Counted from the stretch's first letter, positions 11,808 to 23,641 are shown. The stretch is 64,000 nucleotides of DNA from Sorghum bicolor (GCF_000003195.3 NC_012873.2:45281061-45345060); one strand, 5' to 3'. Program-made: numbers and translations. Notes: generated by a model not told the origin, from the sequence alone.

Positions 11808-12504
11808 ACCTGAGAGAAAAGAAAAAAGAAGAGCATCTCATTCTCCTCATAAAGTTTCAAAAGCAAGGAAGGTATGTATCCCCTCAAAAGAGCAAAAGTA
11901 GAATTAGATTTCCACCACCATTGTTTTCACTATTGTTATCACCATCATCACCATACATCATTCATCCGCCACACATGCACATCTTGATTTGGCTTAATGA
12001 TTTGTTTCTTTGGATCCATGGTTTGACTATGCAATAAATGTCTTGTAAGTATGTATACTTTATGTCCCACCTATGAGCTCCAGATATTAAAGCCTTATTA
12101 GAGTAGGGTGAGAGAGAAGGCAATGTCACTATGCCTCATACCACAAATACCACATATCTTGAGAGAAGGCATATACCATCACTGCCTTGGTAAGGATACA
12201 AAAATACCACAAAAGAGAGATCGGAGAGAATCATACAAGGAATCTCTGAGTTTTATTTGAAAATCTGCAAAAAACCCCAGAGCTATAGCTGATCAAGAAT
12301 AAGAGACATGGCACTTGACTAGACTGTTCTATCTTTTAACTACTCAAGACAGAAGTGACAGTTACAAGTCCCATGGTGTAGGAAAAGTAAGTAAGTTTTA
12401 AGTCTTGACAGTTTACTCTAACTCAGAGATGAGATCTTAAAAAGCATGTGTACCGTCAATTTTTTTTATATTGCAACAACTTATGATCCATAGCTGAGTC
12501 TATC

Positions 12505-12543
12505 CTTGCTCAGGGACGAGCAAGAGGTAAGCTTGGGGGAGTT
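12505..12543 (+). other. Element 1 terminal hairpin and polypurine tract
   Basis: CTTGCTC (12505-12511), loop AGGGAC, GAGCAAG (12518-12524), then AAGCTTGGGGGAG running up to the 3' LTR at 12544. The purine run is the plus-strand priming site. The hairpin starts 39 bp before the LTR. Confidence 0.75.
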
Positions 12544-14200
12544 TGTTGACGGTCCTTAAGTATCAAATTTAATTATCAAATAAATAAAGAAAAGGATCCA
12601 AATGAAATCAAGATCTAGACTTAGGGTTTTATCTGACAGAATTCCACGAGTTTTGGTGTTTGTCTATTTCTGCAGGGGGTTATCAGGAAATATGGAAGAA
12701 AGGCCCACATGTTAGGATTACGTAAAGATATTAACGTGCCGCACAATTATCTTACATCTAGAAGACTCCAGAAGCCACGAGACCGAAGCGGAGGCGAATC
12801 GGGGCCAGAGACAGGGCGCCCGCCCTGTCCTACTGGGCGCCCGCCCTGCCCCCAAGTCCAATCAGGACTCTACTTTGCGGGAGATCTCCACCGACCTAAA
12901 GGATGAATCTAAACCATACAATCTATGTCGGTTTGATCCAAGGGCCCATATTCACTTGAAGGGACTATAAAACCAGACCCCCTGGCCCCTGGAGGGGAGA
13001 GCCTCTCAACCCTAATTCATTGTTCCATCAAGGGAGAAGAAGCCTCTGATCAAGATTAGAGCCACCACATCAATTAGACATCTAGATTAGCATAGCTACA
13101 TAGGATTAGAACTAGAAGGAGTCAATCTTCGATTGGTTTCCGGATCTGTCAAGAGGATTCTTGGTAATTCTCTAATTGTGCTTCTAATTGTTCTTCTAAT
13201 TATCTTTGTTCTTCAATATTATGAATATGACTTTGTTCTACTTCAATATATTGCTTATGACTTTGCTCTACTTGCTTATATTCAAGATTATATTGTTCTT
13301 AGTTTATCCTAGTTATGTACTTGGCTTAGTTAGATTTGATCTATATACATGCTTAGGATCGTATAGCGTTTATCCATCGGATCCATGGGTAAATGATAGA
13401 TATTGTGTAGGCGTGGTGCTTATACCGTATTTATCTGCGATTGTACCCAATATGCCAGATCGTGGGGTGGTTCGTGATAGTGACAGCTTCATTGATTCTT
13501 ATATAGTCCCCCTCTCGTGTATTGGGCTGGCAGAGCAACATTATTATAGGGGAGTGATTGCTATGTTTCTCATATTCCTTGCTAATATCACTATGCATGG
13601 GCGTAGTCTTGTCTCGCAATGATTGCTAAGTATGCTTGCACTAACTATGATAATGCTAGACTATATAGTTAAGAATAACTTAGGGAATATTCTTGTAGTT
13701 CGTTCTAATACCATGCTAATGACTTTCTAGAGTATCTAATTGAGGTGCTTATCATATTTATTATGTGGCTAGATCAGATTAGTTATCCTTGTCACTATTA
13801 TTATTTCATATATCTTTTATGTGACACTTATCCCTGTATGAAGAGTTAGATATAATGTTCTCAATTATACATGCAATGGTAGATGCTCAATCTCATATGC
13901 TATTCTGTAATCAATATTGATGATTGATTAATCCCTTCCCAGTGGTAAAAATATAAATAACGATACCTGGAATACTTCCCGGTTAAAATGCTGCATCGGT
14001 ATTAATCTGTGCGCTTGCAGATCCCATTCATTATTTATTTAGAAGAGCAATTGCATATTTCAATACCGCGTCTCTTATATCATGCTGGGGATGACAACTT
14101 GGCTTAAGTGGTGTAAGGGATAGGTTTGGCATTTTTGGCACTGTTACTAGATTTAGAGAACTTAGTCTACTTTTGGTAATGATGTTAAGAATACCCAACA
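12544..14200 (+). repeat. Element 1 3' LTR
   Basis: Same ends as the 5' LTR. It has two GGGCGCCCGCCC copies (12814-12825 and 12835-12846, exactly 21 bp apart) and TATAAAA at 12966-12972. It is longer than the 5' LTR by exactly that 21-bp unit. It is followed by the second GCTGG target copy at 14201-14205. Confidence 0.95.
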
Positions 14201-14212
14201 GCTGGTGCTGAG

Positions 14213-15421
14213 TGTTGACGGTCCTTAAGTACCAAATGTAATCATCAAATAAATAAAGAAAAGGTTTCGAATGCAACCAACACCCAGACTTAGGGTTTTA
14301 TCTGACAGAATTCCATGAGTTTTGGTGTTTGTCTATTTCTGCAGGGGGTTATCAGGAAATATGGAAGAAAGGCCCACACGTCGGGATTACATAGAGATAT
14401 TAACGTGCAGCGCAATTTTCTATCATCTAGAAGACTCCAGAAGCCACGGGAACAAACGGGAAGGCGATCGGGCCCAGGGGCAGGGCGCCCGCCCTCCCCC
14501 CTTGGGCGCCCGCCCTGTTGCAGAGACCAATCAGGTCACGTCTCGCGGATTACGCTCCACCGACCTAAAGGATCAAGGATAACCGTTCAATTAATGTCGG
14601 TTTGATCCGACGGCCCAGATTCACTTGAGGGGACTATATAAGCAGACCCCCTAGCCCCTGGAGGAGAACAAGTTCATTATAGAGTTGAGAGGTGCCCTCG
14701 AAGGATAACCTTTCCTCTACATAGACTTAGGGCTTAGCATCCAATGTGAGAGTACACTAGATCTACTAGATTGAGAGAGATAGAGTGGAGGTATAGATCG
14801 GAGGAAGCCCGGCCTGTCGGTGTCTACTCCGAGGTTGTACCTACAGGATCAAGTCTTCTAACCCGAGGCTTGCTCCTAGGATTCTTCAGTATTTCGACTT
14901 CTAAATTCTAGTAAGTTCTTGTTTTATTGTTCTTTGGTTTATGAGTTTACTTTGATCTCTTCGCGTAGAGTTTAGAGTAATCATCTCTAGCGTAAACGTG
15001 GTGTTTGGGCTAGGATACTCATAGATATCCCCTGACTAGCTGGACCGTGGTAGTAGCGAGGAACGTGACATTTCCGAGTTACCTTTGCAGCCCATATCCC
15101 GTTAGCAGGATCGATAGGGTTTATAGGTGCGGGTCGAACATCCTCTGTGGTGTTCCGTGAGCCTCCCCAATAGAATAGTAGATCATCCTTACCAAGGTTA
15201 GAACGAGATTACGGTTGTAGTCTTCTCTATACATTGCTCACATCGAGAAACATTCTTTGTAGCCTAAAGGGTAGTAGCAATAGATTTGGTTAGTCAGATG
15301 CACGCTTTCTCCCAGTGGTAAAAATATAAATACGATACTCTAGATAACCTCTCGGATGAAGTGCTCACCGATATCCGTGCGCTTGCGAATCAATTCCTGA
15401 TGGCGTTACCAAATATCAACA
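14213..15421 (+). repeat. Element 2 5' LTR
   Basis: U3 contains two GGGCGCCCGCCC motifs at 14483-14494 and 14504-14515 (21 bp apart) and TATATAA at 14635-14641, 131 bp after the second motif. The downstream half matches element E's LTR and not that of element 1. Confidence 0.93.
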
Positions 15422-15429
15422 AGCATTTC

Positions 15430-15447
15430 TGGCACCGTTGCCAGGGA
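15430..15447 (+). other. Element 2 primer-binding site, altered tRNA-Asp type
   Basis: TGGCACCGTTGCCAGGGA starts 8 bp after the LTR. It differs from the element 1 site by two transitions, so it is still recognisable but imperfect. Confidence 0.75.
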
Positions 15448-15543
15448 GAAAGACGGTTTGCTGAGATAACTTTAAGTCTTGCTATTATCTTGTATTATAC
15501 TTTTATACTTTTATTCTTTTATCTTTTTATTTTTTCCATCTTT

Positions 15544-16615
15544 ATGGATAACTCAAATTCCACACCTATTATTGAATTTTTTGCACCTTCAGAGACCAGC
15601 CATAGACCATGGGAGTCAACAAGTCCTTTCTTTGCCCCTAATTATGATCTGTGTCCGCAGTTGATTGCAATAGGTCAAAACCAACCCTTTTCTATAGCTG
15701 AGGTCCTATCTTTTAATCAAGAAGATAATGAACTTTTAGCTACACCTAGGGAATCTGTTAATCTTTATATAAATTCTAGTTTAAACCTAACCCTACAAGA
15801 CCATGTTTTTTCTCGATATTTTCACATTGGTCTTAATCATATAACCTTTGGTAGTCTTTCTTTCTTTATCTATTAGTAAAGGAAGGTATGTCTTCATTCG
15901 TGGACATCCTTCTTGCACTAGTCTTCATAAAAAATTCCTAGAGATAGAGAAGGAATCATATCCCAGACAAGGAAAGGAAGTTTCAATAGCCGATTTCCAA
16001 ACATTTCAATCCCATGATTCGGCTATCCAACCCATCCTTGAGCTTAATAATTTCTACTATGCTCTTTCTCTTGAATCTCCCAATGATCCTATGAATCTCT
16101 CTAGACATCCCATGTATAAGAGTCACCAAGACCATAAGGAGGATCGAGAAGAGCAACATCAATGGCTAGAGGGCATTAAAAACGCATGTGCTATCACCAT
16201 TGAATGGATGGACAAGGAAGAAGCCTTAATGGATTCTAACTTTGGCTCAATTTCAAATGGTGAGTTCTTAACTCCCTTTAAAGATGAGATTCATCCAACT
16301 ACAAAAGAGGACATAGGCAAGACCAATCTAGGAGAAACTCCGAACATTCAGATTGGAGACGAAGATAACATTAATGAGCATGGAATTTATTTCATAGCCA
16401 CTTCATTTACTCCATGCTCATATGCAACATCTTCCCAATCTATTGGTCTCTCCAACATCACCACATTTGAGATCTCCAACCCCCCTTCCTTTCTATTTAT
16501 AAAAACTTTAAAAGGACGGTTGTCGATGCATATGTCTATAATAAATATTGCAGATCTCGTTGAGTTGATCTTGATACAGGTCAGAGTTGGAGGGGAAACC
16601 ACTTCGCCGACATAA
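15544..16615 (+). pseudogene. Element 2 broken gag N-terminus and unrecognised acidic ORF
   Basis: The frame starting with MDNSNSTPIIEFF at 15544 matches the Gag N-terminus of E (minus strand near 59420). It includes a PWES motif and a PQLIAIGQNQPFS-like block that corresponds to LIAMIQNRSFS in E. It stops at 15876. An overlapping frame (15848-16615, up to 255 codons) continues with acidic and polar sequence that I do not recognise. It lacks the LFPFSL capsid motif, a zinc knuckle and protease motifs. It may be a diverged filler segment or a frame that is open by chance. The gag gene is clearly not functional. Confidence 0.65.
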
Positions 16616-17989
16616 ATTGATGGTTTCCCAAGGACAAGCTTAGTGTCCTAAAACAAGCACTGATCAGATCGTAACATGAGCGGTTAATTATTTGCAACAT
16701 TACCTTGTGTATTGAGCATATAAGGACAATTGTAAAAATATTCCTTCGGGTATTCTTGCCACTAACCTTTCCAGGATTGGAGCAAGAAGATCGGATGAAT
16801 GACACACACAAGGTATGTCCAACCAACCATCATACAACATTCAATTAAATTCATCCAAACTTGAATTTTGCAAAATTCAAGCTTGGGGGAGTACTTTACA
16901 TAAAAACATCCTTTGGCATGTTGCTATGTTGGTTGTCCCTACCTTTGAGACATGCTCAATTTGTTAAATACTAATCACACTACTTCATCTCCACTTGAGT
17001 AGATCTCTATAAATGCTCTCATGCTACCTTTGTTTGCTTTAGTATATGTCTAGGTTTGGAGTAGTTTCATTTATCTCTTAATTAAGCATGGTGCTTAGTT
17101 TAGGAATGATGATCTTACTTCCAAGGGTTTTTAAATTAAGCATGGTGCTTAGGTTAAAATGCCCTCCTAAATCAAATTAGACATGGTGTCTAGGTTGATT
17201 TTTGAGCCGATAGTATGCTATAGTAGATATGGGATATTTTGTCGGACTAACCCCTGCAGAAAAACTTTCAATATCGACCTGGGAAGTCCTGAGATAAACT
17301 CACATTGGAGACAAAGAGAGAGACACATGAAGTTTGACAATTTACACAAGGAAGACATAGCTCATAAGACATGATGCATGGAGGGTGCCACAAACACGAT
17401 GCACGACCGCTAAGAAAGGAAAGCTTCCACAAGGTGATACTATACCATCACTCTTCAAGTAAGGAAACATCTTATGGTACTTGACTACCGCTCTTATAAG
17501 CTTCTCCTTGGTTCTGGCGTTCACATAAAATAAAGAGAAAAACATGTATGATTTGTAACTCCAAATTAACCAACCCAATTAATTCAACATGTTTAGTCCT
17601 TTAATCTTTGTTCTTAGTACTACCTTCGTGATCCCACACTCCTAATCATATAAGCTAAAATGTGCACATTCAATCTTTGGAAGATATAAACAAAACATAA
17701 ATATAGATAGATTATCTTTCCATTAGGTTGAGCAATCTGATCTGACAAATGTTTTAAATGCTACACTCATGATCTTATTATCCATCAACTTTGTCTTGCT
17801 CTCTATGCTTATGGTTAGAGAAGAACAAATATACTTTTGGTTCTGTTGGTGTTTTTCACCAACAGGGCCCATGCACTTGATCTCTGCCTTGTCTTTATGA
17901 GCAGGTACACTTCAAGCAAAACCTGAAGAAGTTTTACAACTCCCAGCTTCTTCCAAGTGAAGGACCTAGATCTACGAGCACAAACACAC
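16616..17989 (+). other. Element 2 non-coding middle, with an internal polypurine-like tract and a 9-bp hairpin
   Basis: No convincing coding sequence. AAGCTTGGGGGAG near 16880 resembles the terminal polypurine tract. A short phrase around AAGCATGGTGCTTAG recurs near 17085 and 17138. At 17843-17865, CTGTTGGTG and CACCAACAG form a perfect 9-bp stem around TTTTT. The stretch is shared with neither element 1 nor E as far as I can see. Confidence 0.6.
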
Positions 17990-18838
17990 TGGAGATACTG
18001 GACACTCAGGCAATCACTGCCCTGAGATGCTTGAGGACGTAAAGTACATCAACAACAACAACAACTACTACAAGCGTCCTCAACAAAACTAAGGTTGGAA
18101 TCAATAGAGGCCTAACTACTCACCTTGCAGATCGGACACTCAGTTTCCCAAAGGAAATATTGAAGAACCTCTGCGTCCGAGTTGGTACCTTGTACGCTCC
18201 AGCAGACTTCATGGTGATAGAGACTGGTACTGATGAGAGGGTACCCATCATCCTAGGGAGGCCATTTCTGAACACCTCGAGAGCTGTCATCTACGCTAGT
18301 GCTGCCAAGATCAGTTTCTACATTAAGGGGAAGAAGGAGACTTTCCTTCAAGAACAAGACTACACAAATTTCAGAGCAATCCCAACATGAACTAAGGGAG
18401 AGGACCAACAGGAGGAACAGGAACAAGCAAATGTGGACTGAGTCAGCTAAGATGGTCACTACAGCTCAAGGAGGTCAAGATCGTCGACTCAAGTCGCCTT
18501 TCTTGATCAAGAAGGACGACCCTGGTGTTCCAAGCATCGAGTACACAATCAACGGATACTCTTTTCAGAAGACACTCTACGACACCGGATCTGACGTCAA
18601 CATAATGGCCACAGACACTTATCAGCTCTTGCATAGAACCATGCCCCTACAACCAACATACATTCAGCTCCAGATGATTTTCAGGTTATTGATATGGGAG
18701 AAGACGATACGATCCGCCCATCATCCTTGGGAGACCGTAGCACTGAATCAGGTATGGAGAGAGAAGATAGTTATACACGAAGAGGAGGCGCCGCCGGAAC
18801 CACCGACTACGCCATCCAGCGAATCCCAGAACGACTGA
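17990..18838 (+). pseudogene. Element 2 remnants of the element-1-type knuckle and double protease
   Basis: Starts with a partial knuckle (GDTGHSGNHC) and the Asn-rich stretch, as in element 1. A segment of about 240 bp including the first protease active site is missing. The ILGRPFLNT end of the first protease is present near 18250. The second protease follows in another frame with intact YDTGSDVNIMA (about 18580), but it is then truncated before its ILGRPFL block. Frameshifts occur near 18300 and 18680. This is a deletion derivative of the element 1 gene, so no active product is expected. Confidence 0.85.
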
Positions 18839-20981
18839 GAAAACGGAGAGTCCCGTTCGGAGGACTTAAAAACACCAAACGCCTTGCCAAGAGGTAAACT
18901 TGGTAGTTATCTTTTTCCCTTCAATTATTTAAAATAGTTTGCTTAGTTAATCAAGTTCATATCATCTCGAAAAGAAAATAAAAATGTTAAAATAGTAAGC
19001 CCCATGTGAAGTATGCTCATGGCAGAAAATCCATAAGTACATTCACTGTGGTGGTGTAAAAATAAAATAAATTTATTCCTGTCCTATAAAAATAAAAATA
19101 TAAAAAAAATAAATTTATGATCCTACTAAAGAGAGTAACATTTATTGAGGAGGCTCAACATGATAAAGGCTAGATTTTATGCTAACACTTAACCAGTTCC
19201 ACAAAGCTTTGTTGTCTATTTGAGCTCCATAGAATTTAAGGATCAAAGAAGACTAGCAGATGGAGGACATCCTAATCGCTGTCAGGGTGCTGCCGACATT
19301 CAGATACACCTCCGTCACCTGCTAGCTACATCAGAATAAATTACGTCAAAATCTAGCTTGGGGGAGAGCACCCCCATTTATCCAGCTAAGTGTTTCTACT
19401 CGCGTTTATACTTTACTCAAATAATAAAAAGATGCATAATCATGAAAACCCAAATAAAAATTTTTGTACTTATATATATCTTTGCTTAGTTTACTAAATA
19501 AATAAATAAAGTGTCTAGGCCAAACTGAAACTAAATGATAAGCTCTCACATGGAAATGATGAATAGTTGCTCTGCCATGACTAGTTCTCAAAACTAAAAT
19601 CTCTCTCAAGTTTAGGCATAACTGTTATAATTTAAACCTGCTCTAAACCTGAACTTGTGGAAAGAGTACTTGATCTAAATTCTAAGTTGTTAACGAATAT
19701 GATATGGGAAGGTTGAGCTGCTGTTTATCTGTTCCTAGAGATGCTAGAATTCTGGAGAATTTTATCTTTGAAAATCTTTAAAATAACACATGATGAGTTC
19801 CTGTATGATGAGAGTTTAAATTCCTACCACAGCCATATATACATACTTGCTAGACTTTGAGCCACACATTTACTTTTTACTGCTTATGAGCATTGAGTGT
19901 GGTCAAGCTGTGTAGACCCTTAGGAGCTTGTCATGTGGTTAAAATCAAGATTCACTTGCACGTTCACTCATACATGCTACTTCTACTCCGGAAGTACGCA
20001 TCCACATAGATCCACTCATTTTTATCTCCAGAGCCACCCAAAAGTATTCTACTCCTAATCCGGGAGAGAATAGCCAAAAACATTCTCCTATTTCTGTTTT
20101 TTCCTATGAAATAAATGCTCGAGTTATCTTGGTTACTACCACTTGCTATATTATTTTAGGAGATGAGTGCTCTAAAAAAAAGAAAGAATACGAGGAAATA
20201 AAAAGGGGCAAGTGCTCGAAACCTCGAAGAAAAGAAAAAGTGAGACGAGAGGTAAAAATGGACAAGTGTCCGACAGTAGAATTAGGGGTACAAGATACGC
20301 ACCTGAGAGAAAAGAAAAAGAAAATATAGAGCATCTTATTCTCCTCAAAAAGCTTCAAAGTGCAAGAAAGGTATGTATCCCCTTAAAAGTGCAAAAGTAG
20401 AATTAGACTTTCACCATTGTTATCACCATCATCACCATACACCATTCACTCGCCACACATGCACATTTTGATTTGACTTATTGACTTGTTTCTCTGGATC
20501 CATGGTTTGACTATGCAATAAATGTCTTGTAAGTATGTATTATCTGTCTCCCACCTATGAGCTCCAGATATCAAAACCTTATTAGAGTAGGGTGAGAGAG
20601 AAGGCAATATCACTATGCCTCATACCAAAAATACCATATACTTTCAGAGAAGGCATATACCATTACTGCCTTGGAAAGGATCCAGAAATACCACAAAAGA
20701 GAGATTTGAGAGAGTCATACAAGGAATCTCTCAGTTTTATTTGAAAATCTGCAAAAACTCCAGAGCTATAGCTGATCAAAAATACGAGACATGGCGCTTG
20801 ACTTGACCGTTCTATCTTTTAACTGCTCAAGACATAAGTGACGGTTGCAAGCCCCATGGTGAAAGGTAAAATGAGTAAGTTTTAAGTCTTAATAGTTTAC
20901 TCTAACTCAGAGATGAGATCTTGCTTGAACGCACGTGTACTTTTAAGGCATGAAACCACTGCAGAAACTCTTGAGTCCATC
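18839..20981 (+). other. Element 2 non-coding 3' internal region
   Basis: Collinear with 10394-12504 of element 1. It includes the G5/C5 hairpin (TGGGGG 19359-19364, CCCCCA 19371-19376) and the GGACAAGTGTCC module (20260-20271). In the paired GGGTA/TACGC stem (20286-20300) one position is mutated. Confidence 0.85.
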
Positions 20982-21019
20982 CTTGCTCAGGGACGAGCAA
21001 GAGGTAAGCTTGGGGGAGT
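20982..21019 (+). other. Element 2 terminal hairpin and polypurine tract
   Basis: CTTGCTC (20982-20988), loop AGGGAC, GAGCAAG (20995-21001), then AAGCTTGGGGGAG leading into the 3' LTR. The hairpin starts 38 bp before the LTR. Confidence 0.72.
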
Positions 21020-22234
21020 TGTTGACGGTCCTTAAGTACCAAATATAATCATCAAATAAATAAAGAAAAGGATCCGAATGCAACCAACACCCAGACTTAG
21101 GGTTTTATCTGACAGAATTCCATAAGTTTTGGTGTTTGTCTATTTCTGCAGGTGGTTATCAGGAAATATGGAAGAAAGGCCCACACGTCGGGATTACATA
21201 GAGATATTAACGTCCCACGCAATTTTCTATCATCTAGAAGACTCTGGAAGCCACAGGAATGAACGGGAAGGCGATTGGGCCCGGGGGCAGGGCGCCCGCC
21301 CTCCCCCCTTGGGCGCCTGCTCTGTTGCAGAGACCAATCAGGTCCCATCTTGTGGATTACACTCCACTGACCTAAAGGATCAAGAATAACCGTTCAATCA
21401 ATGTCGGTTTGATCCGACGGCCCAGATTCACTTGAGGGGACTATATAAGCAGACTCCCTGGCCCCTGGAGGAGAACAAGTTCATTATAGAGTTGAGAGGT
21501 GCCCTCGAAGGATAACCTTTCCTCTACATGGACTTAGGGCTTAGCATCCAATGTGAGAGTAGACTAGATCTACTAGATTGAGAGAGATAGAGTGGAGGTG
21601 TAGATCGGAGGAAGCCCGGCCTGTCGGTGTCTACTCCGAGGTTGTACCTACGGGATCAAGTCTTCTAACCCGAGGCTTGCTCCTAGGATTCTTCAGTATT
21701 TCAACTTCTAAATTCTAGTAAGTTCTTGTTTTATTGTTCTTTAGTTTATGAGTTTACTTTGATCTCTTCGCGTAGAGTTTAGAGTAATCATCTCTAGCGT
21801 AAACGTGGTGTTTGGGCTAGGATACTCATAGATATCCCCTGACTAGCTGGACCGTGGTAGTAGCAAGGAACGTGACATTTCTGAGTTACCTTTGCAGCCC
21901 ATATCCCGTTAGTAGGATCGATAGGGTTTATAGGTGCGGGTCAAACATCCTCTGTGGTGTGTAGATTCCGTGAGCCTCCCCAACAGAACAGTAGATCATC
22001 CTTACCAAGGTTAGAACGAGATTATGGTTGTAGTCTTCTCTATACATTGCTCACATCGAGAAACATTCTTTGTAGCCTAAAGGGTAGTAGCAATAGATTT
22101 GGTTAGTCAGATGCACACTTTCTCCTAGTGGTAAAAATATAAATACGATACTCTGGATAACCTCCTGGGTGAAGTGCTCAACGATATCCGTGCGCTTGCG
22201 GATCAATTCCTGATGGCGTTACCAAATATCAACA
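21020..22234 (+). repeat. Element 2 3' LTR
   Basis: Matches 14213-15421. GC motifs start at 21290 and 21311 (21 bp apart, the second altered to GGGCGCCTGCTC). TATATAA is at 21442-21448, 131 bp after the second. It ends at the CTGAG duplication. Confidence 0.93.
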
Positions 22235-22239
22235 CTGAG

Positions 22240-23302
22240 CACCCTTGGGACTTACTGTCCATGCTTGGGGAGTGCTAGGAAAGCCTCTAACTCACTTGTG
22301 CTTGCAAGAATGCGAATCAATAGCGAGTGAGTGATTCTAGTGCGTTGCATTGAGAGATTGCATCGAGTGGCACTAGGCGTTCATGTTGCAAGCCGGTGGT
22401 GCTTGTTACTCTTGGAGGTTGCCACCTCCTAGATGGCTTGGTGGCTTGTGACTCCGTCGAAGCACGCAAGGAGATTGTGCGGTGCTCCGGAGAAGATATT
22501 GTGAGGGGTACGGTGCTCACCCTGCGGGGATCGCGAAGAGCAACTCTAGTTGAGCGAGACGTGAAGAGCGACAAGTGGTCCGGCCGGGTCAAGTGCTAGA
22601 GCTTGTGGTAAGCACTCCACGTGTGAGAGTGTGACTTGTGGGTCACCACTAGCAAGAGGACCGGCGGCAACCTTGGAGCTTGTCTCAACGGGGACGTAGC
22701 TTGGTGGCAACCAAGTGAACCTCGGGAGAAAATCATCGTGTCAACATTGTTCTTCCTGTTGGTTTGCAAGTCCCCAAAACAAGCTTGTTCTTACATTCAT
22801 ATACTTGAGCTTGTGTAGTTGCTCTTGTAATTAGTTAGCTTGTGTAGCTTGCTAGTTACCTTCTTGCTTGTGTAGCTAGAAGTAGTTCCCTTGCGTGACT
22901 AATTTGGTTTGTGTAACCTTGTTAGTCACATTGCTTAGTTTGTGTAGCTAAGTAATTTGTGCTCTCTAATTTGGCATTGGTTGCCTTGTTATTGATCATT
23001 GCTAGTGAGTTTAGGAGCTTTGTGCTTTTGCTTACTAGTTGTGTAGGAGCTCTCCCGGTTTGCAAAGTACTAGTGGCATAGGTTTATGTGACCTTGCTCC
23101 TAGAATTGGTTAGGTGAGCTCTTGCTAAGGTAGCACCTTGCTTGCTTGTTTAGGATCTTTTCAAGGTGCTAGAGAACTTAGATAGAGGGGTGTAGTCTTG
23201 GCTAGACCGATAGTTTTAATTCCGCATTTGTTTCGGTTAGCCGACGTAATAAGTTTTAAAAAGGACTATTCACCCCCCTCTAGTCCGCCATCTCGACCCT
23301 TC
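22240..23302 (+). other. T1 right-hand portion
   Basis: The rest of the TIR element after the nested insertions. It contains a block of the form GGGGACGTAGC...GTGAACCTCGGGAG near 22690 that recurs in T2 near 55760. Then comes a stretch rich in repeated GCTTGTGTAGC-like words (22800-23000). The terminal CACCCCCCTCTA tract is near 23270. No gene seen. Confidence 0.7.
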
Positions 23303-23448
23303 AGTCGGTCGTCTCTGTGTTGGAGCTACCAAGCTAGAGTTAGATATGTGTTTTATTTTCGCTTGTTGCCAAACTTTGATATTCGTTGTTGTAAATTTTG
23401 AGACATAATCCATTTCATTGATATTTATCCTTAAATTTGGGTGTGACA
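23303..23448 (+). repeat. Element A 5' LTR, remainder
   Basis: Continues the LTR interrupted at 4901. It matches the end of the 3' LTR (40811-41025) but lacks an internal stretch of about 70 bp present there (around 40895-40985). It ends GGGTGTGACA. Confidence 0.85.
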
Positions 23449-23451
23449 AAT

Positions 23452-23467
23452 TGGTATCAAAGCAAGG
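23452..23467 (+). other. Element A primer-binding site, initiator tRNA-Met type
   Basis: TGGTATCAAAGCAAGG closely follows the LTR end. It resembles the TGGTATCAGAGC site of many plant gypsy elements that use initiator tRNA-Met, with substitutions. Confidence 0.8.
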
Positions 23468-23641
23468 CTGACTATAGAACGCAAACCTAGGTAGAAACGG
23501 ACGACCTTAGGATTTTCTTTTTATTTCATTTATTTCACAGCTTAATTCACCTTCTTGTTATTTTATTAAAATTTTATGTTCTTATGCATTGTTCTATTTA
23601 TGCAAACCTATTGATTCTAATTCTTAAATTAAAATTTATAG

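Larger units (their letters stand above)
10394..12504 (+). other. Element 1 non-coding 3' internal region
   Basis: AT-rich, with no open frame that I believe. It shares blocks almost end to end with 18840-20980 in element 2, and shorter blocks with element 3 and E. It contains the structured motifs listed separately, a short TA microsatellite near 10994-11010 and purine-rich tracts around 11680-11840. Confidence 0.85.
6249..14200 (+). mobile_element. Element 1: non-autonomous Athila-like gypsy element (gag plus two protease domains)
   Basis: Complete LTR retrotransposon flanked by the 5-bp duplication GCTGG (6244-6248 and 14201-14205). LTRs are 6249-7884 (1636 bp) and 12544-14200 (1657 bp), starting TGTTGACGG and ending CCCAACA. 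By eye they differ by about ten substitutions plus one 21-bp indel, so the insertion is young. It has a perfect tRNA-Asp-type PBS and an intact 782-codon gag-protease ORF. About 2.15 kb of non-coding 3' region contains conserved hairpins and a polypurine tract. There is no RT, RNase H or integrase, so mobility would need enzymes from another element. Confidence 0.95.
14213..22234 (+). mobile_element. Element 2: chimeric non-autonomous Athila-like element
   Basis: Complete insertion flanked by CTGAG (14208-14212 and 22235-22239). LTRs are 14213-15421 and 21020-22234, starting TGTTGACGG and ending ATATCAACA. The LTRs match those of element E (42270-60782, opposite strand), and the first ~55 Gag residues also match E. 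From about 17990 on, the internal region instead matches element 1 (knuckle and protease remnants, 3' untranslated region). No RT or integrase is present, and all reading frames are broken. The element looks like a recombinant between the E and element-1 lineages. Confidence 0.9.
4902..23302 (+). mobile_element. T1: unassigned TIR element with 7-8 bp TSD, carrying two nested LTR elements
   Basis: Inserted in the 5' LTR of element A. The 3' LTR shows the empty site at about 40811. The target sequence AGTCGGT (CAGTCGGT if 8 bp) is present at 4895-4901 and again at 23303-23309. The element opens GAAAGGTCC and ends GACCCTTC, a short imperfect inverted repeat. Its own sequence is only about 2.4 kb (4902-6248, 14206-14212, 22240-23302). 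The rest is elements 1 and 2. It shares internal blocks with T2 (54229-56170), including the motif array, the TATA box, and the terminal CACCCCCCTCTA tract. No transposase is recognisable, so it looks non-autonomous. A 7-8 bp TSD would fit hAT-like or related families, but I cannot assign a superfamily. Confidence 0.75.

Noticed and set aside
4902..23302. T1 as an LTR retrotransposon or host gene
   Set aside because: No LTR pair, PBS or polypurine tract of its own, a 7-8 bp target duplication instead of 5 bp, and no coding sequence.
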